The notes: generated by a model from the letters alone, not told the origin. DNA of 64,000 nucleotides from Strigamia acuminata (GCA_949358305.1 OX442314.1:44524581-44588580), one strand, 5' to 3'. Numbered from the stretch's first letter, positions 50,357 through 61,972 are shown. Numbers and translations: made by a program.

Positions 50357-50540
50357 TCTCCTTCTTTTTTGCGTTGAAAAAGAAATTCTTTCGGCTAGAA
50401 AGAATTAATAAATTATGTTAAATATATTTATCGAATTTTTCTTTCAGAAAAATAACTTACAGTTTGCTGAATCAAGGAAAACTGTCGTGCTGTATCGGAG
50501 TCGATGCATCCACTTCAAAACTTATCGGAACAGTGGCTAA

Positions 50541-50646
50541 GTTCGTTGATTGGAGCAACGAACTTGTTTCGGTGACACCGAATGACGTCACAAGTTATAA
50601 CGCAATGTGAACGTTGTCATTCGAGTATTTACTACGAATGACGTCA
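50541..50646 (-). promoter_or_regulatory. Two CRE octamers and a hairpin upstream of ORF3
   Basis: TGACGTCA occurs perfectly at 50583-50590 and 50639-50646. Next to them lies GTTCGTTG-ATTGGAG-CAACGAAC (50541-50563), an 8-bp stem. They sit between the pol stop and the predicted 5'-UTR exon of ORF3, where a local promoter would be. CRE-binding (CREB/ATF) is an inference. Confidence 0.45.
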
Positions 50647-50698
50647 CGAGATTGCTCTCTCGGATCTTTTGGGTAAACCCAAAAGGTGAAAGTCAACG

Positions 50699-51771
50699 CT
50701 ATGTCTTGACTCGCGGAACGCGAGATCTCAAGTTGTACTTTGACTTTCGCGAAGTACAATCCAACTTGTTTAGATTGTCATCAGCATCGTCTCCAATGTC
50801 AGATGAGTTATTTTCTTCATTGTTTGAAATTTTCTCTTTTTCTAAAAACATTTCCTTTTCTAGATTTTCGTCCAGAGAAACATTTTCAAGTCGCTTGTTT
50901 ATTTCATCGACTTTGTTATTTTTGAGTTTCGATTTTTCACTCGATTCCGTGTTTTCGACAGGAATTTTGGATAATTCTGCATCATCCAAGGTATTAACAA
51001 TATTTTTTGTTTTCTGGCCCACTTCCTCCCCTTCTAGCCAAATTTCTTGGTTGAAAACAGGAAAGTACGGCATTAATTCAGTGCCGTGAACAGCTGGATA
51101 ATTTTTATTATCGCTCAGCCGTCGAAGTTGAAAGGCGCCACCTTGTAACCTTTTGACAATTACATATGGCCCATTCCTTTTCGGTGAAATGCCTGCTGCT
51201 ATTCCTTTAGCGGCATTTGAGAGAATATGAGACTCTCGCCAGACTAAATCATTCTGTCTGAAATTATCGAATTTTTTGTCTGATTTTTCAGCTTCGATAC
51301 GGCGTCTCAAATCTAAGACGTGAGACATCATATGCTGATACGTCTCTGCAATTATTGCTTCCAATTTCTGAACATATAAATGCGGATTTTTTGGATCAAT
51401 GACCAAAATTCCTTCCGGAATTCTTGGATCCCAAGGAATCCTTAATTCCTTAAAGAAATTTAAGAAAGCTGGAGAATAATCTCTGCCTCTTGTTACAGTT
51501 GTTCTTAAACTGAATGCAAATTCGCGTAGATACTCATCTCACTGGTCGTGAATATCTAAATAAATCGAAACTAAATATTTTATGTCTCGATTTGTTCTCT
51601 CCACAGGATTGCTCTGTGGATGATAAATCGATGTCGGTGTTCGCGACATGCTGAATTTTTTGCAAAATTCTTTATAGACCTGCGATCGAAATTGTGGTCC
51701 ATTATCACTTATAATTTGTCTTGGAAATCCAAAAGTCATTGATAAGTGATAAATTGTGTTGGCCAGGTGCA
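50699..51771 (-). pseudogene. pol: Gypsy-2 integrase, C-terminal half, damaged
   Basis: Starts inside the integrase core (TFGFPRQIISDNGPQF, then VERTNRD) because the RNase H end is joined to it by deletion. A TGA at 51539-51541 replaces the Trp of the (K/R)WDEYLRE motif seen in Gypsy-1. Beyond it the same frame continues through the GPY/F module (RNGPYVIVKR) to a Ser/Glu/Lys-rich tail ending KYNLRSRV, comparable to KYPLRDRG in Gypsy-1. The HHCC finger and the first catalytic Asp are missing. Confidence 0.85.
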
Positions 51772-54067
51772 CGTGACAATGCGTCTGCTATTACATTTAG
51801 CGGACCTTTGACGTACTGTATTTCGAACGAATACGCCATCAGCTCCATTTGCCAACGAGCTAATCTGCCCGACGGGTCAGATAACGACATCAACCACTTA
51901 AGTGCTTGGTGATCCGTTTGTACAGTGAATGTAGTGTACTCTAAGTATGGGCGAAATTTGCGCAATCCCCATACTACTGCGAGACATTCCAATTCTGTCA
52001 CAGTATAATTCTTTTCAGCGGGTTGCAAGCTTCTGCTTGCATACACGCATGGCATTTCGACTTCTTGGCCATCCACATTTTTCTTTTGTGTAAGGGCTGC
52101 ACCCAACCCTTGTCTACTGGCGTCAGTATGAACAATAAATGGCATGTACAAGTCAGGCATCTTCATTGTTTCAGCATTCGTAAGCAAGTCTTTTATTGCG
52201 TCGAATGCTGCTTGATGATGCAGTTCCCAATCGAACTCCGCATCTTTCTTCAAGAGAGGCCTTAGTGGTTCTGCCACTGTGGCCAAATTCTTGATTAGGC
52301 GGTGAAAGAAATTCACCATGCCTAGAAATCTTTGTAATTCCTTAAGATTGGTAGGAGCCGGAAATTGCGTAATTGCAGCGACTTTTTTAGGGTCTACTGC
52401 AAGTCCTTCTACTCCTACTTTGTAGCCTAGAAAAATTAATTCCTTTCTACAGAGATGCGTCTTGCCAGGATGCGCATGTAAATTAGCTTCGGCCAATTTT
52501 TTAAACACTATATCTAAATGTTTAATGTGTTCTTCGAACGATTTGGATACAACAATTATGTCATCCAAATATGCCCATGCAAATTTTCTGTAAACGTCAC
52601 CCAAAACTTTTTCCATCAATTCTTGGAAGGTAGTTGGTGCGTTTACTAATCCGAAAGGCATGACTAAAAACATTAGTCTTCCCATTGGGCTCCAGAAGGC
52701 AGTTTTTTCTCTGTCTTCAGGTCGCAATTCTATCTGCCAATATCTCTTGGTCAGATCTATAGTACTGACCCACTCGAATTCTCCGATTTCTCGCAGAATT
52801 TCCTCAATTGTTGGCATTTGAGGTGGGTTGTACTTAGTATGTGTATTGATGGGGCGAAAATCAATGCACAAGCGTGGGTCGTTTCCTGGTCGCATGACTA
52901 GGACTGGCCGCATTCCGTAATCGCCTTCAGCTTTGACGACTACGCCTTTGTCAATCATGTCTTGACAAAGTTGTCTGATTATTTCCCTTTTTTGAGGGTT
53001 TATGCTCTTAAAGGGGACACGGATGGGTTTCTCCGTGTCAAGCTCAATTTTGTGCTTAACCAGGTGTGTTTTACCTGGATCTTTAGAAATAATCCTTTTA
53101 TGTTTGGATAACATCTTTTCTAATAATTTGGATTGCTCCAAATTTAAGTTAGCTTCTTCGACTAACTTCTGGATGAAATTCTCTTCATCAATTTTGCCTT
53201 GAGTTACACTTGCAGCGTAAGCTTTTGCAAAGGTCATAAATGAGGAATCGGGTTCCTCTATTTTCTCCAAATAACGTTCCAGCAACGCTTGTGGAATGTA
53301 GGGTAAATCTGCATCCACAGGTTGCGTGAAATTCCAAGACATCGTCTGTGGATTAGGTTGGATTTTTAATTTATTCATAAAATCGCAACCCAATAGTACC
53401 ATTGGATACTTATTTGGTATTACGATGAACGGATGACGTAACGTGCCATGTGTCCATCGAAATGAAAGATGAATGGTTCCATCTGGAGTGACTTCTTCAC
53501 TTGCCGTCGTAACTCTGACACCAGGTCCGATAGGTCGTAGATATTCTTCTAGACCTAATTGATTAATAACTGAAGTGGCTATGAAGCTTTTGTTGGCTCC
53601 TGAGTCCAACATTCCAGTTATTACACCTTTTAACGTTTCTAACTTTAACGTTGGAAGGTCATGGCTGTTTGGTATTCCAGCCACTTTGCACTCAAACTTG
53701 CGCAATTTATGAGGAACTGTAATTGGAGGCTCCAAAGGCAGTTCGTCTAATAACTCATTGGTATCAAGAGTTGTAGCTGCAAATAACTTAATGCATTGTT
53801 CAATTCCAGTCGTCTCTGGAACCGAGCTTGGTCTATCGTCTTTAACTTCGACTTTATCTTGAATATTGGAAGTGTCTTCTTCAGTCGGAGTTTCGCCGAC
53901 AATCTCCTTTTTTAACTCAAGAGATTCTTTTTCTTTTAGTTCTGTTTGACGAAGTAATTCATCAATAACTTCTCCAACATCTTCCATTATCTTCAGATTT
54001 TCATTCTCTGATTCCGATTTCGGAGGTGACGCAGCGTCCACTAGACCTGATGGATCTGCGTCTACAA
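51772..54067 (-). pseudogene. pol: Gypsy-2 Pol: protease, RT and RNase H
   Basis: Frame -1 relative to gag, entered at the frameshift site. Visible are an acidic N-terminal region, protease MLDSGANKSF, RT with AYLDDIIVV, RNase H with HTDASRQGL and TDHQALKWL, then ADALSRAPG. At about 51770 the frame runs into integrase sequence in the wrong phase: roughly 0.9 kb present in Gypsy-1 (27010-27885) is deleted. Up to that point there is no stop. It is about 60-65% similar to Gypsy-1 by eye, so the two are related but distinct families. Confidence 0.88.
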
Positions 54068-54074
54068 GTTTTTT
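54028..54074 (-). promoter_or_regulatory. -1 ribosomal frameshift signal, gag-pol (Gypsy-2)
   Basis: On the minus strand A AAA AAC (54074-54068) in the gag frame, spacer TTGTA, then stem GACGCAG (54062-54056) with CTGCGTC (54034-54028). An inner TCCA/TGGA stem closes a 10-nt loop. The gag stop TAG is the second codon after the heptamer. The layout matches Gypsy-1 although the stem sequence differs. Confidence 0.88.
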
Positions 54075-54460
54075 CGAAACATGTCAGTTATGATCTTGAC
54101 TGCTTTTTCAAACTCAGCTGTTGACACTGGTTTGTCCTTTTTAGAGGATGGGCAGTCTTTTTGCCAATGCCCTAATTTTTTGCATAAATTGCATGGATCA
54201 GTGGCAGGCGATTTCTTTTTTGTTGCTGCTGGTGAGGCAGAACGAGAACGAGCGTCAGACCGGCGCTCAGGCGACACCGCAGGTGACTTTGAATTCCTTC
54301 CGGTATTCACCTTTGATGCGTCAAATGAAACATTTTTTGGTTTCATTCTTGGCTTCCATTTGCCTGCAACGGGGTTATTTTTTGCTAGCAGCGCCGCTGC
54401 TTTGGCCAATAAAACCAACGTCTCGTCTCCTGTTTCCTCCTCCTCTTCAGCTTCTTCAGC
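54062..54460 (-). pseudogene. gag: Gypsy-2 Gag, C-terminal part
   Basis: Begins at the edge of the inserted LTR element and reads EEAEEEEETGDE, then AAALLAKNNPVAGKWKPRM (aligning with AASVLFTRNNPAITKYKPQM of Gypsy-1 Gag). A basic Ser-rich stretch follows, then one zinc knuckle CNLCKKLGHWQKDC and the frameshift site. The upstream part continues in phase on the far side of the insertion at 63890. Confidence 0.85.
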
Positions 54461-56375
54461 TGTGACGGTGACGACCACAACTCCCATTTAACAATGGTAC
54501 CGGGAAGAGATCGCAATAAATAAACAGTGAATACAATACGAGATAAATACAAGACAGTTTATTGTTGGTAAACAATAATATCAAGGCTAAATTATACATA
54601 GGACTAATGCCGACATTTGGCAAGTTAAATCAGCTATTAAACTATACAAAGAATTGGCCAACTGGCCCTAGAATAATATCACTACGGGTCTGGAATATGG
54701 GAGCGGTTTCCCCATCGCTCGACCTGATTATAGATGTCATCTTAAGCCGGATGGCTGTGTCCTGGAGTCCGATACGGCTTCGCTGGTTTCCTTGGTTCGC
54801 TGTGTAAACTATCGCACGTCGATAAATCGAATGATCTGAGCATTGCGGTTGACTTTGTCTGCACCGCCACAACTTTGGGAGGATATTGGTGTAAGTAAAT
54901 GTATTCATTTACTTATCAATATTCCACTTATGAATTATATTTAATTCATATCGTTGTGAATTCTTATTTAGATATTTCGGGAATAAGTTGTCGTCAACTT
55001 ATCGGTTATATTGAGTTCAATATGAGATTAAGTCTTCTGACTTGATTTTGGTCCAACTGGTTGTCGAGTTTAAGTTTTGCTGTTATAAATAAAATGAAGA
55101 TTAAGCTTCCCGTCGCAACACACAATTGCCATCGATTAGAATATACGCCTTGCCATGCAGAACGGTATCAAGCGTCCCCGGCGTCGCAGCACGGTCGTCC
55201 ATCGAGTGGTTGACGGTACCACGTACACAGGGGTCGATAGCTCGCGGCTCCGCACAGCAGTTTTATCTCTCGCGGTACTAATAATAGACCGACTGCTTTG
55301 GCATCGAATACCATGAGAATCAGCTTGCCAAACACTTGGTGCTACTCGTGGTTACTGTAAAACAGACTGCTTTGGCACCATCAGGTGAAGGAACCGATTC
55401 TCAACAATACCGATGCTACTCGTGGTAACGGAATACGTTCATACCGAAAAAGACAACTTGGTCCTGTCCGGAGGATACTGAATTGCACAACGGCGGGTTC
55501 TCCTTCGGCGTCGCAACCGTAGACTGTAACATTTATGCAACATAATAATCCCAGCACTTCGACTTCAATTGCCGGCGGTGGCATGATTCTGTAGAATCAT
55601 GCAACGGTTCTTTGCGAATAAATCAACAAAGAACCAAAAGGTTTTTTACGTGAACAACGAATCATACTTCTTAAGTAACAATACCAAACAGAAATAATCA
55701 AACAGAGCTGCGGAATGGCCGATTGTTTGGGTTTATATAACCTGACTGGATTTAAGGATTAATCCAGTCATCCAATTGGAACATGGGTTCCACGAATCCC
55801 TCCAATCCCGTATCACCGGAAGTGGATACGGAGGAGCATTTATGCAAATTATGCTAATCCTTGTTACAACCGGAACTGGATACCCAGGACCGGAAATGGG
55901 TTCCACCAATCAGATTGATCGGTTGACCGATTGATCGCTAAACATTCTGTCCCGCAGAAATGGAAGTTACATTGTATTTAACAATGTCAGATATTTAATA
56001 TATATTTATATTAATATTTAACACAATTTATTCACTTGATTAAATATACGTTTATATTTAATCATGAGGTTTTCAAGTTCGTATTCGAATTTATCGCTAA
56101 TTGCGATCGCGCCATCTAGTGGCAATATGGAGCATTGACAAATGCGGGTTTTAGCAGACGAATCTTCGTAATTATGCCGTGATACTTTAGTATCATGTGG
56201 AAATTAGTGTTTATTCTTAATAAACGAACATCTTTGTATTTGAAACATCATAAATGACTTTATTCTAGACATTTATCAGTTTTACACAGAATATTGTAAA
56301 AATACCATCATATTGGCGCAACAGCGCTTTCTTGATAGAAAATAGGCATTTATAGCCATTGTAAACCGTCATACA
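54461..56375 (-). repeat. LARD-like element 3' LTR (1,915 bp)
   Basis: Repeated at 61975-63889. On the minus strand it has a TATA box GGTTATATAAACC near 55737-55725 and AATAAA near 54560, a plausible promoter and poly(A) pair. An internal duplication of about 80 bp (GACTGCTTTGGCA...GCTACTCGTGGT) lies at 55286-55432. Confidence 0.93.
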
Positions 56376-56968
56376 TCCCCCTTAATAACACAACTATATA
56401 ATATTTTATAGAGTTTTCGTTATTCTCCTAATTAGCATAAATGCTATTTTCGGACTTGATGTATCTTGGAGATACCGTGACTTCCAATTTCGAATTTGAG
56501 TTTACATAAACTAACTTGAATTATCTAAGTTCTGGATTTCTGCCGAAATAATCTTTTCTAATAGCCTAAATTCAAGTCCAGAATTTATTTCCAAGTCTTC
56601 TTTTTGAAGAAACTTTCGTCATACATAAAATCATCATTTGTGTTATCACAAAATATTTATTTCATATGCCTAGTCAGATGTATCGCTATAAATATACAAT
56701 AAATAGCTTTTAGATGATAAGAGTTGACAATTTAAGAATCAAAATGTCCCCCTTAATTGTCATGACCGGAGTCACTTGGTATTCTTTGTACAATTGACTA
56801 ATTTTAATTTAAACTAGTTGTCTTTTAATACTGTAATATTACTTTTCGAGAATTGTTAATTTTAACTTTATATTTTGTCCCCCTTTTCTTTAGAAGAGAG
56901 GTCATGATTTTTAGAAGAGGATTTTCTGTTTACACTATAATCGGGGAATCTTTGTGTATCATATCATG
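56376..56968 (-). other. LARD 3' interior with polypurine tract
   Basis: On the minus strand TTAAGGGGGA ends directly at the LTR (56376-56385). Similar AAGGGGGA tracts recur at about 56743-56750 and 56879-56886 and, farther upstream, near 59265 and 59632. No ORF is supported here. Confidence 0.7.
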
Positions 56969-58450
56969 TTAATCAACATGATTCTTTGCTAAATATTGAG
57001 CTCGCATATTTGCGAATTTCCGAGATCTCTCAGCCTGCTGTACTGATTTCTTTCGACGTTTTTCCTTTGGGCAGTTACATACAGTGTACTGACTTGGCAG
57101 TGTAAATGACCGTGACGACCCAACTTTTTGTTTTAGGTCATCTCTGGAAAACCATACATGAATGGGACCCTCATTGGAAAACCATACGTGGAAAGGACCC
57201 ATATTTGGAATTGTGAAATCCCGCAACAAACGAGGGGATCTATATTTGACTCTAAGTCGTGGAACTGATGATTGGAAACCTGGGTTTTCAGTCAGTTTTT
57301 GAACATGTTGGTTTGTACTTGAAGTTTCTTCATCACCAGCTGGACTTGGTGACCGAAAACGCTTTTTTGAAGTTCTTAATTCCTCTCGTTGAGATGAATT
57401 ATTCTGGATATTGCAGGGTTGCTTTCCAGACGCAAATTGTTGTATCTCCGTCAGATTGACGACTGGGACGGGTTTTAGTCGTTGGTTACGGTATTGATTT
57501 CGAAATACGAATTGTTGCGCTTCGTTTATATTTTTAAATTCAGCTGAATTTAACTGGTATTGTTTACAATACTGTTCGAATTGATACCGGATCTCCCGTG
57601 GGTTAGTCAAAAAACTTTCTTTTTTAGGTTTAAAATCATTCTCATTATCGTGTTGGTAATACTTTTTCAAGGGAAAAGTTTGCTTGACCTTTTTTCGATT
57701 TGAAATGGGCGTTAGGTAGAATTGTCTTGGCTGGGGACTCTTCTTGGTAGACAAATCATACGTCCGCAAACATGAGTTTGTGATCGGCGATCGGGCACGT
57801 TGTTGTACGTTATTTGACTGCAAATGTTTGTTTGGAGTCCGAATATCTTTCCTTTGCGTTGATATTGGTGGCCCAAAACTTTTGTTTACGGTTCCCAATT
57901 CTTTTGATAGCGGTAGGTTAATCGACAGATTAAGGCTAGCCACATATCGTTGTGCTTCAGCTGGATTAGCATATCGAACTGAAATTAGCTGATCTCGATT
58001 GTAAACGAGTTTTAATTTGTTCTGAACAACCGACTGGTTAGTTAACGAACTCTCTGGACGAGAATTATTAGGTTTATAATTCTTTTCCCCCTTATCTACC
58101 GAATTAGGTGGTTTAAACTTTTCTAACTTAGATCCCCTACTGGATGTTTGAAACATAGTATGAGAATCTTGATTCACTAAGTTTCGGCTGTATGTTTGTG
58201 GATTCCGTACTGGATCTTGATGTGAAGATTGAGATTGGGTACGATCTCGCCAGTTCCTAGCTTTTACATAGTCTGAAGCTTCGATTATATTTTTAAACTT
58301 GGTTTTATCCAGTCCATGACGATTACAATACAGAGTAAAATGATCGGGAATCTTTTCTGTTTGATCGCCAAGTGGTACAGAACTTAAATTTAAGTTTGTC
58401 TGCTTATTATTTCCTTTTGGATCGATCATATTCAATGGTTTTTGAGCCAT
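56969..58450 (-). CDS. Unrecognised 493-aa protein of the LARD-like element
   Basis: Frame from ATG 58450; a TTG four codons earlier is not needed. It is basic, Asn/Gln/Ser-rich and probably mostly disordered. Two related 35-40-residue units stand out: FTLYCNRHGLD ... FKNIIEASDYVKAR (about 38-75) and FEQYCKQYQLN ... FKNINEAQQFVFRN (about 288-325), with a weaker third, RYANPAEAQRYVAS (about 158-172). A tandem HVWFS(N/R)(E/D) pair is at about 422-440. The C terminus has CNCPKEKRRKK. No zinc knuckle, protease or RT motif is present. It is the only long frame in the interior and follows a 3.5-kb leader. It may be a divergent Gag or a nucleic-acid-binding accessory protein. Confidence 0.7.
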   Translation of the reverse strand: MAQKPLNMIDPKGNNKQTNLNLSSVPLGDQTEKIPDHFTLYCNRHGLDKTKFKNIIEASDYVKARNWRDRTQSQSSHQDPVRNPQTYSRNLVNQDSHTMFQTSSRGSKLEKFKPPNSVDKGEKNYKPNNSRPESSLTNQSVVQNKLKLVYNRDQLISVRYANPAEAQRYVASLNLSINLPLSKELGTVNKSFGPPISTQRKDIRTPNKHLQSNNVQQRARSPITNSCLRTYDLSTKKSPQPRQFYLTPISNRKKVKQTFPLKKYYQHDNENDFKPKKESFLTNPREIRYQFEQYCKQYQLNSAEFKNINEAQQFVFRNQYRNQRLKPVPVVNLTEIQQFASGKQPCNIQNNSSQREELRTSKKRFRSPSPAGDEETSSTNQHVQKLTENPGFQSSVPRLRVKYRSPRLLRDFTIPNMGPFHVWFSNEGPIHVWFSRDDLKQKVGSSRSFTLPSQYTVCNCPKEKRRKKSVQQAERSRKFANMRAQYLAKNHVD

Positions 58451-61400
58451 AAAAAAATTCAAAATCTGACGATTTTAATTCTTTAATTTATAAAGAAGAC
58501 GAATATAATACACTTTTCAACAAGAAACACTTCTAAACTTTACTTTTGACAAAATAAAATTAAACTTCGCGTTTGTTTGACACGTGTTAGCTTTTGCAGG
58601 TTACACGGCACACAAAATTCGAATCGTGACTGAAATCGGGACGGCGTGGTCAAGATGACTCTGGAACACGTCTTCTGGTCTTGGTCTGGATGCGAATGAT
58701 CAGTATCTGATCTGGTCCTCCTTTAATAGCAGGGGGCTGGGGATCCCTAGATCTCCCAACTTCTGATTGGCGGATGTTAGTGTCGGCCAATGGTATAAAG
58801 GACGTTACATCTATTTAGTAGTTCTCTACTAAGTCCGTTCCCTTCGAGATTCAATTTTACCGATAAAATAAAATTCCTTCGGGAAGACATTCGTAAAATA
58901 TTGTATTTTTCAAATGAAAATAAAATAAACTTACTTCAATCTTCTTGAACTTTGGGATTTTTACCAATCCAAATAATTAAATAACTTTTCTTCAAAAAAT
59001 ATTTTTCTTTTAATTATTCCGTTAGTGTGTGATATCGTTACAACCACAACTTTAATAAAGTTTTCTCAAACTCTCAATTTTTCTTATTCTTATTCAATTA
59101 TCGTTCAAATAATCATTCCTTTGTAATTGAAATCTATTTTCGATTCCCAACATTGTGTATTCATTTCCAATAGGAAGAATAATTTGACCAAGTCTTTACT
59201 TTTTCGGGTTTAAATTCCATTTTTCGAGTGTGAAAAAATAAATTTTCACCATCCATCTCCCCCTTTTTTAACAAATTTTTTTAACAAATAAAAATTCGTT
59301 AAAATTCTTTAAATTTGTTTTGCGAGAAAAATTATCTAATTCTCTAATCTTCCAAAAGAAAATATTCGAAATTTTACTTTAAACGATAAAGTTATTGGTA
59401 CAAATGTGTACTTGTTTTTCGGGAGAAAACTATTCGACAATCCTTTAGACTTTTGGGTAAAAATTATTCATCAAATCTTTCTTTTTTGATGACAATTGCT
59501 TTGATTTTTCGAAAGAAAATATCTAGCTAAATTCCACTTTTCCTGAGCGGACAATTGTTTTCACAATTAGTTATTCCTTTGCGATATTTACGAAGGACGT
59601 GTCTTTGATTATTCGTTTTAATAATTTTCGTCCCCCTTATCTCTAATAACGAGATGTTTTTGCAGAGATCTTTTATCTTTTGAATGAAAGAATATTTAAA
59701 TCTCAATTGTCGTAAATACCTTCATCTGCTGCAGCATTTCCTCAATTTGAACTTTTCAAATGAAAAGACAAATCTGGAGAACTTTCACTGTCAAACTTCT
59801 ATTCCTATCGCGCCAAAATTCGTAATTCACTGGTTTGGAATTCCGTATAACACGTGACACAATAACAGTATCGATGTCACAATTAAGCAGTTTACTACTC
59901 GGTCCGCGCGAGGACATGTAAATTACTTTTTTCCGATAAAAATAATTTTTCTTTGAAAAATATTTGAAATTGATTTTTCACAACTACTTTTGAATGAAAT
60001 AAAATGAAGTTATTCCAACTTTTCGTTAATTGCTCACACATAACATTCCCTTTACTGTGGGATTTGCATCGAAATTCCATTTTTAAAGAACCTTTCTTTT
60101 ACTTATCGCAAATAAAACATATTCAATCGTTTTTCTGATTAAACTTTAACACGTAAATTACGAACGAAATATATGATGACATTCCATTAACCTTTAGGAA
60201 AATTGACTAAATTCTTAATTTTTAGAGAAAAATAATGTATCTAGAATCTTTCCTTTTCCGAATAAAATCTATGTTCAAAATAGAAGATAAATCTTGTGCA
60301 ATTCTTAGTTTTTTCGAATGGAAAAATACAACTTTTCATCAGCGGTGATTTATTTGATTTTTCCGAAAGAAAAATAATTACTTTGAAACTTATTTTCTTC
60401 GTTTAAATCAGCTATCTGATTTTAAAGCTTCAATCCAATCAAAAAATATTCGCTCCGTAAATATTTCATGTGGCAAAGTTCATAGCCACAAATGGATTTG
60501 TTATTCCGGTTTTAAGAAATCATGTGGGAAAATGTCCGATTAGATTACTAAAAATATTCGTTGTTTTTCAAACAGCTAAATTTCATTTAGAAATTCTCAA
60601 AATTTGGGAGACCCAAATATCGTTGGAAACTTAAAACACTGTTAAATTTCCGAAAGGAAAGATTGAATGAAATCCTTTTACTTTTCCGAGGGAAAGCGTT
60701 TATCGTGATTCGTAACTTTCAATGTAAAAAATACTATTCTACGTGGTCGGCAACTTCATTCGCCGCCATTTTATATTTTCTTAATTTCCATTGTCCCGAA
60801 GGAAAAATTTTCCTTTTTGTGAAAATAGTTAATTCCTTCAAATAAAGGTAATATTCATTTCGATTTGCAAATCTTTTCTGCGAAATGGAGTGTGTTGTTT
60901 TTCTCCAACAACTAAATTATCTTTGGTACCGATGGCAGTGGAAAAATTAGTTCGCGACACTTAAATAAATCTCTACGAACCTTCTGTAACATTTCTCTGC
61001 TGTCTTTTATCTGTTGTCCGCCATAATTTCCAAGCATTCGTTCGCACCTTGCGTTGAAGGTTTGAGTAGCTTCCCTGCTGCGTTTGATACGGAGATCGAC
61101 GCGTATTGCTATGGCGCGTGGTCGCTGGCTATCGGTGTCGACGTACAGTTACAAGAAACTTAATTTCTTGTAAATATTTCCAAATAGTTGCGGTGTTTTC
61201 TTCGTTTTAACTTTTCAGGTGGAAAGATAAATTCGTAAGAAGTCCGCCTTCTAAACTTGTATGTTTTTAGCTTTTCGAAATAAAACAAACTTCGAAAAAA
61301 ATATCTGTATTCTTATTTCACTCGAAACTTTTTTGATTTCTTATTTAAAATACTTCGTATTCCTTAAATTGTCGAACGAAAATAGTAAAGAGAGTTCACT

Positions 61401-61954
61401 AAACGTTTCCATTTCGTCAGTTTAACTTTTCACATGAAAATATAAACTGAAAATCTATTTGTCTGTTTTAACTAAAATTTTTTAGTTAATATCGGATTCA
61501 AGATTCGCTTTTGCAATTCGATCGAATTAATTTGCAACCTATTTCAGTGATCGTGTGATAGGTCTATAACTTCCGAAATTCCTAGTTAAAGGACTGTTTT
61601 GGTGTTTCTCAAGAAAATAAACATGGTTTGAAACTTGTCTGTTTTTTAACTAAATCTTTTAGTTAAATATTTATCTCAAAATTCACTTTTACAATTCTAT
61701 CGAATTTAATTGCAACCTAATCTCGGTGGGACCTCCACGTGTGAGATTAGGTGGTAGTCTTTGAAATCCCTAAAATCTTCAAACGAAAATAATGAAGGAA
61801 AATCTACTACGTATTTCTATTTCATCAGTTTAACTTCTTCACATGGAAATATAAACTGAAAATTTAATCTGTCTATTTTTAACTTAAATCTTTTAGTTAA
61901 ATATTTATCTCCAATATTCACTGTTGCAATTCAATCGAATTTAATTGCAACCTA
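58451..61954 (-). repeat. 3.5-kb leader with dispersed TTTTC-GAAAA motifs
   Basis: The interior between primer site and ORF is AT-rich and contains more than 20 short palindrome-like units of the type CTTTTTCGAAAGAAAATA (clear examples near 59506, 59750, 60311, 60358, 60679, 61215, 61427). No credible ORF exists. Three related units of about 235 bp lie at its 5' end (61430-61954). Confidence 0.7.
61720..61744 (-). repeat. Second primer-site-like sequence plus LTR edge
   Basis: ATCTCGGTGGGACCTCCA (61720-61737), the full primer site, recurs 235 bp downstream of the real one and is followed by CG and TGTGA, the first bases of the LTR. It is embedded in CCTAATCTC ... GAGATTAGG, an inverted repeat. 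Confidence 0.85.
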
Positions 61955-61972
61955 ATCTCGGTGGGACCTCCA
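61955..61972 (-). other. LARD primer-binding site, tRNA-Gln type
   Basis: On the minus strand TGGAGGTCCCACCGAGAT begins two bases after the 5' LTR. Its complement, ATCTCGGTGGGACCTCCA, equals the 3' end of animal tRNA-Gln as I remember it (TCTCGGTGGGACCT plus CCA). Confidence 0.75.

Noticed and set aside
51705-51912. Frame past ADALSRAPG as a novel Pol C terminus
   Set aside because: It is integrase sequence read out of phase after a deletion; the true frame shows TFGFPRQIISDNGPQF.
54461-54520. MGVVVVTVTAEEAEEE as a natural Gag start
   Set aside because: The Met and Val run is LTR sequence of the inserted element; Gag continues in phase beyond 63889.
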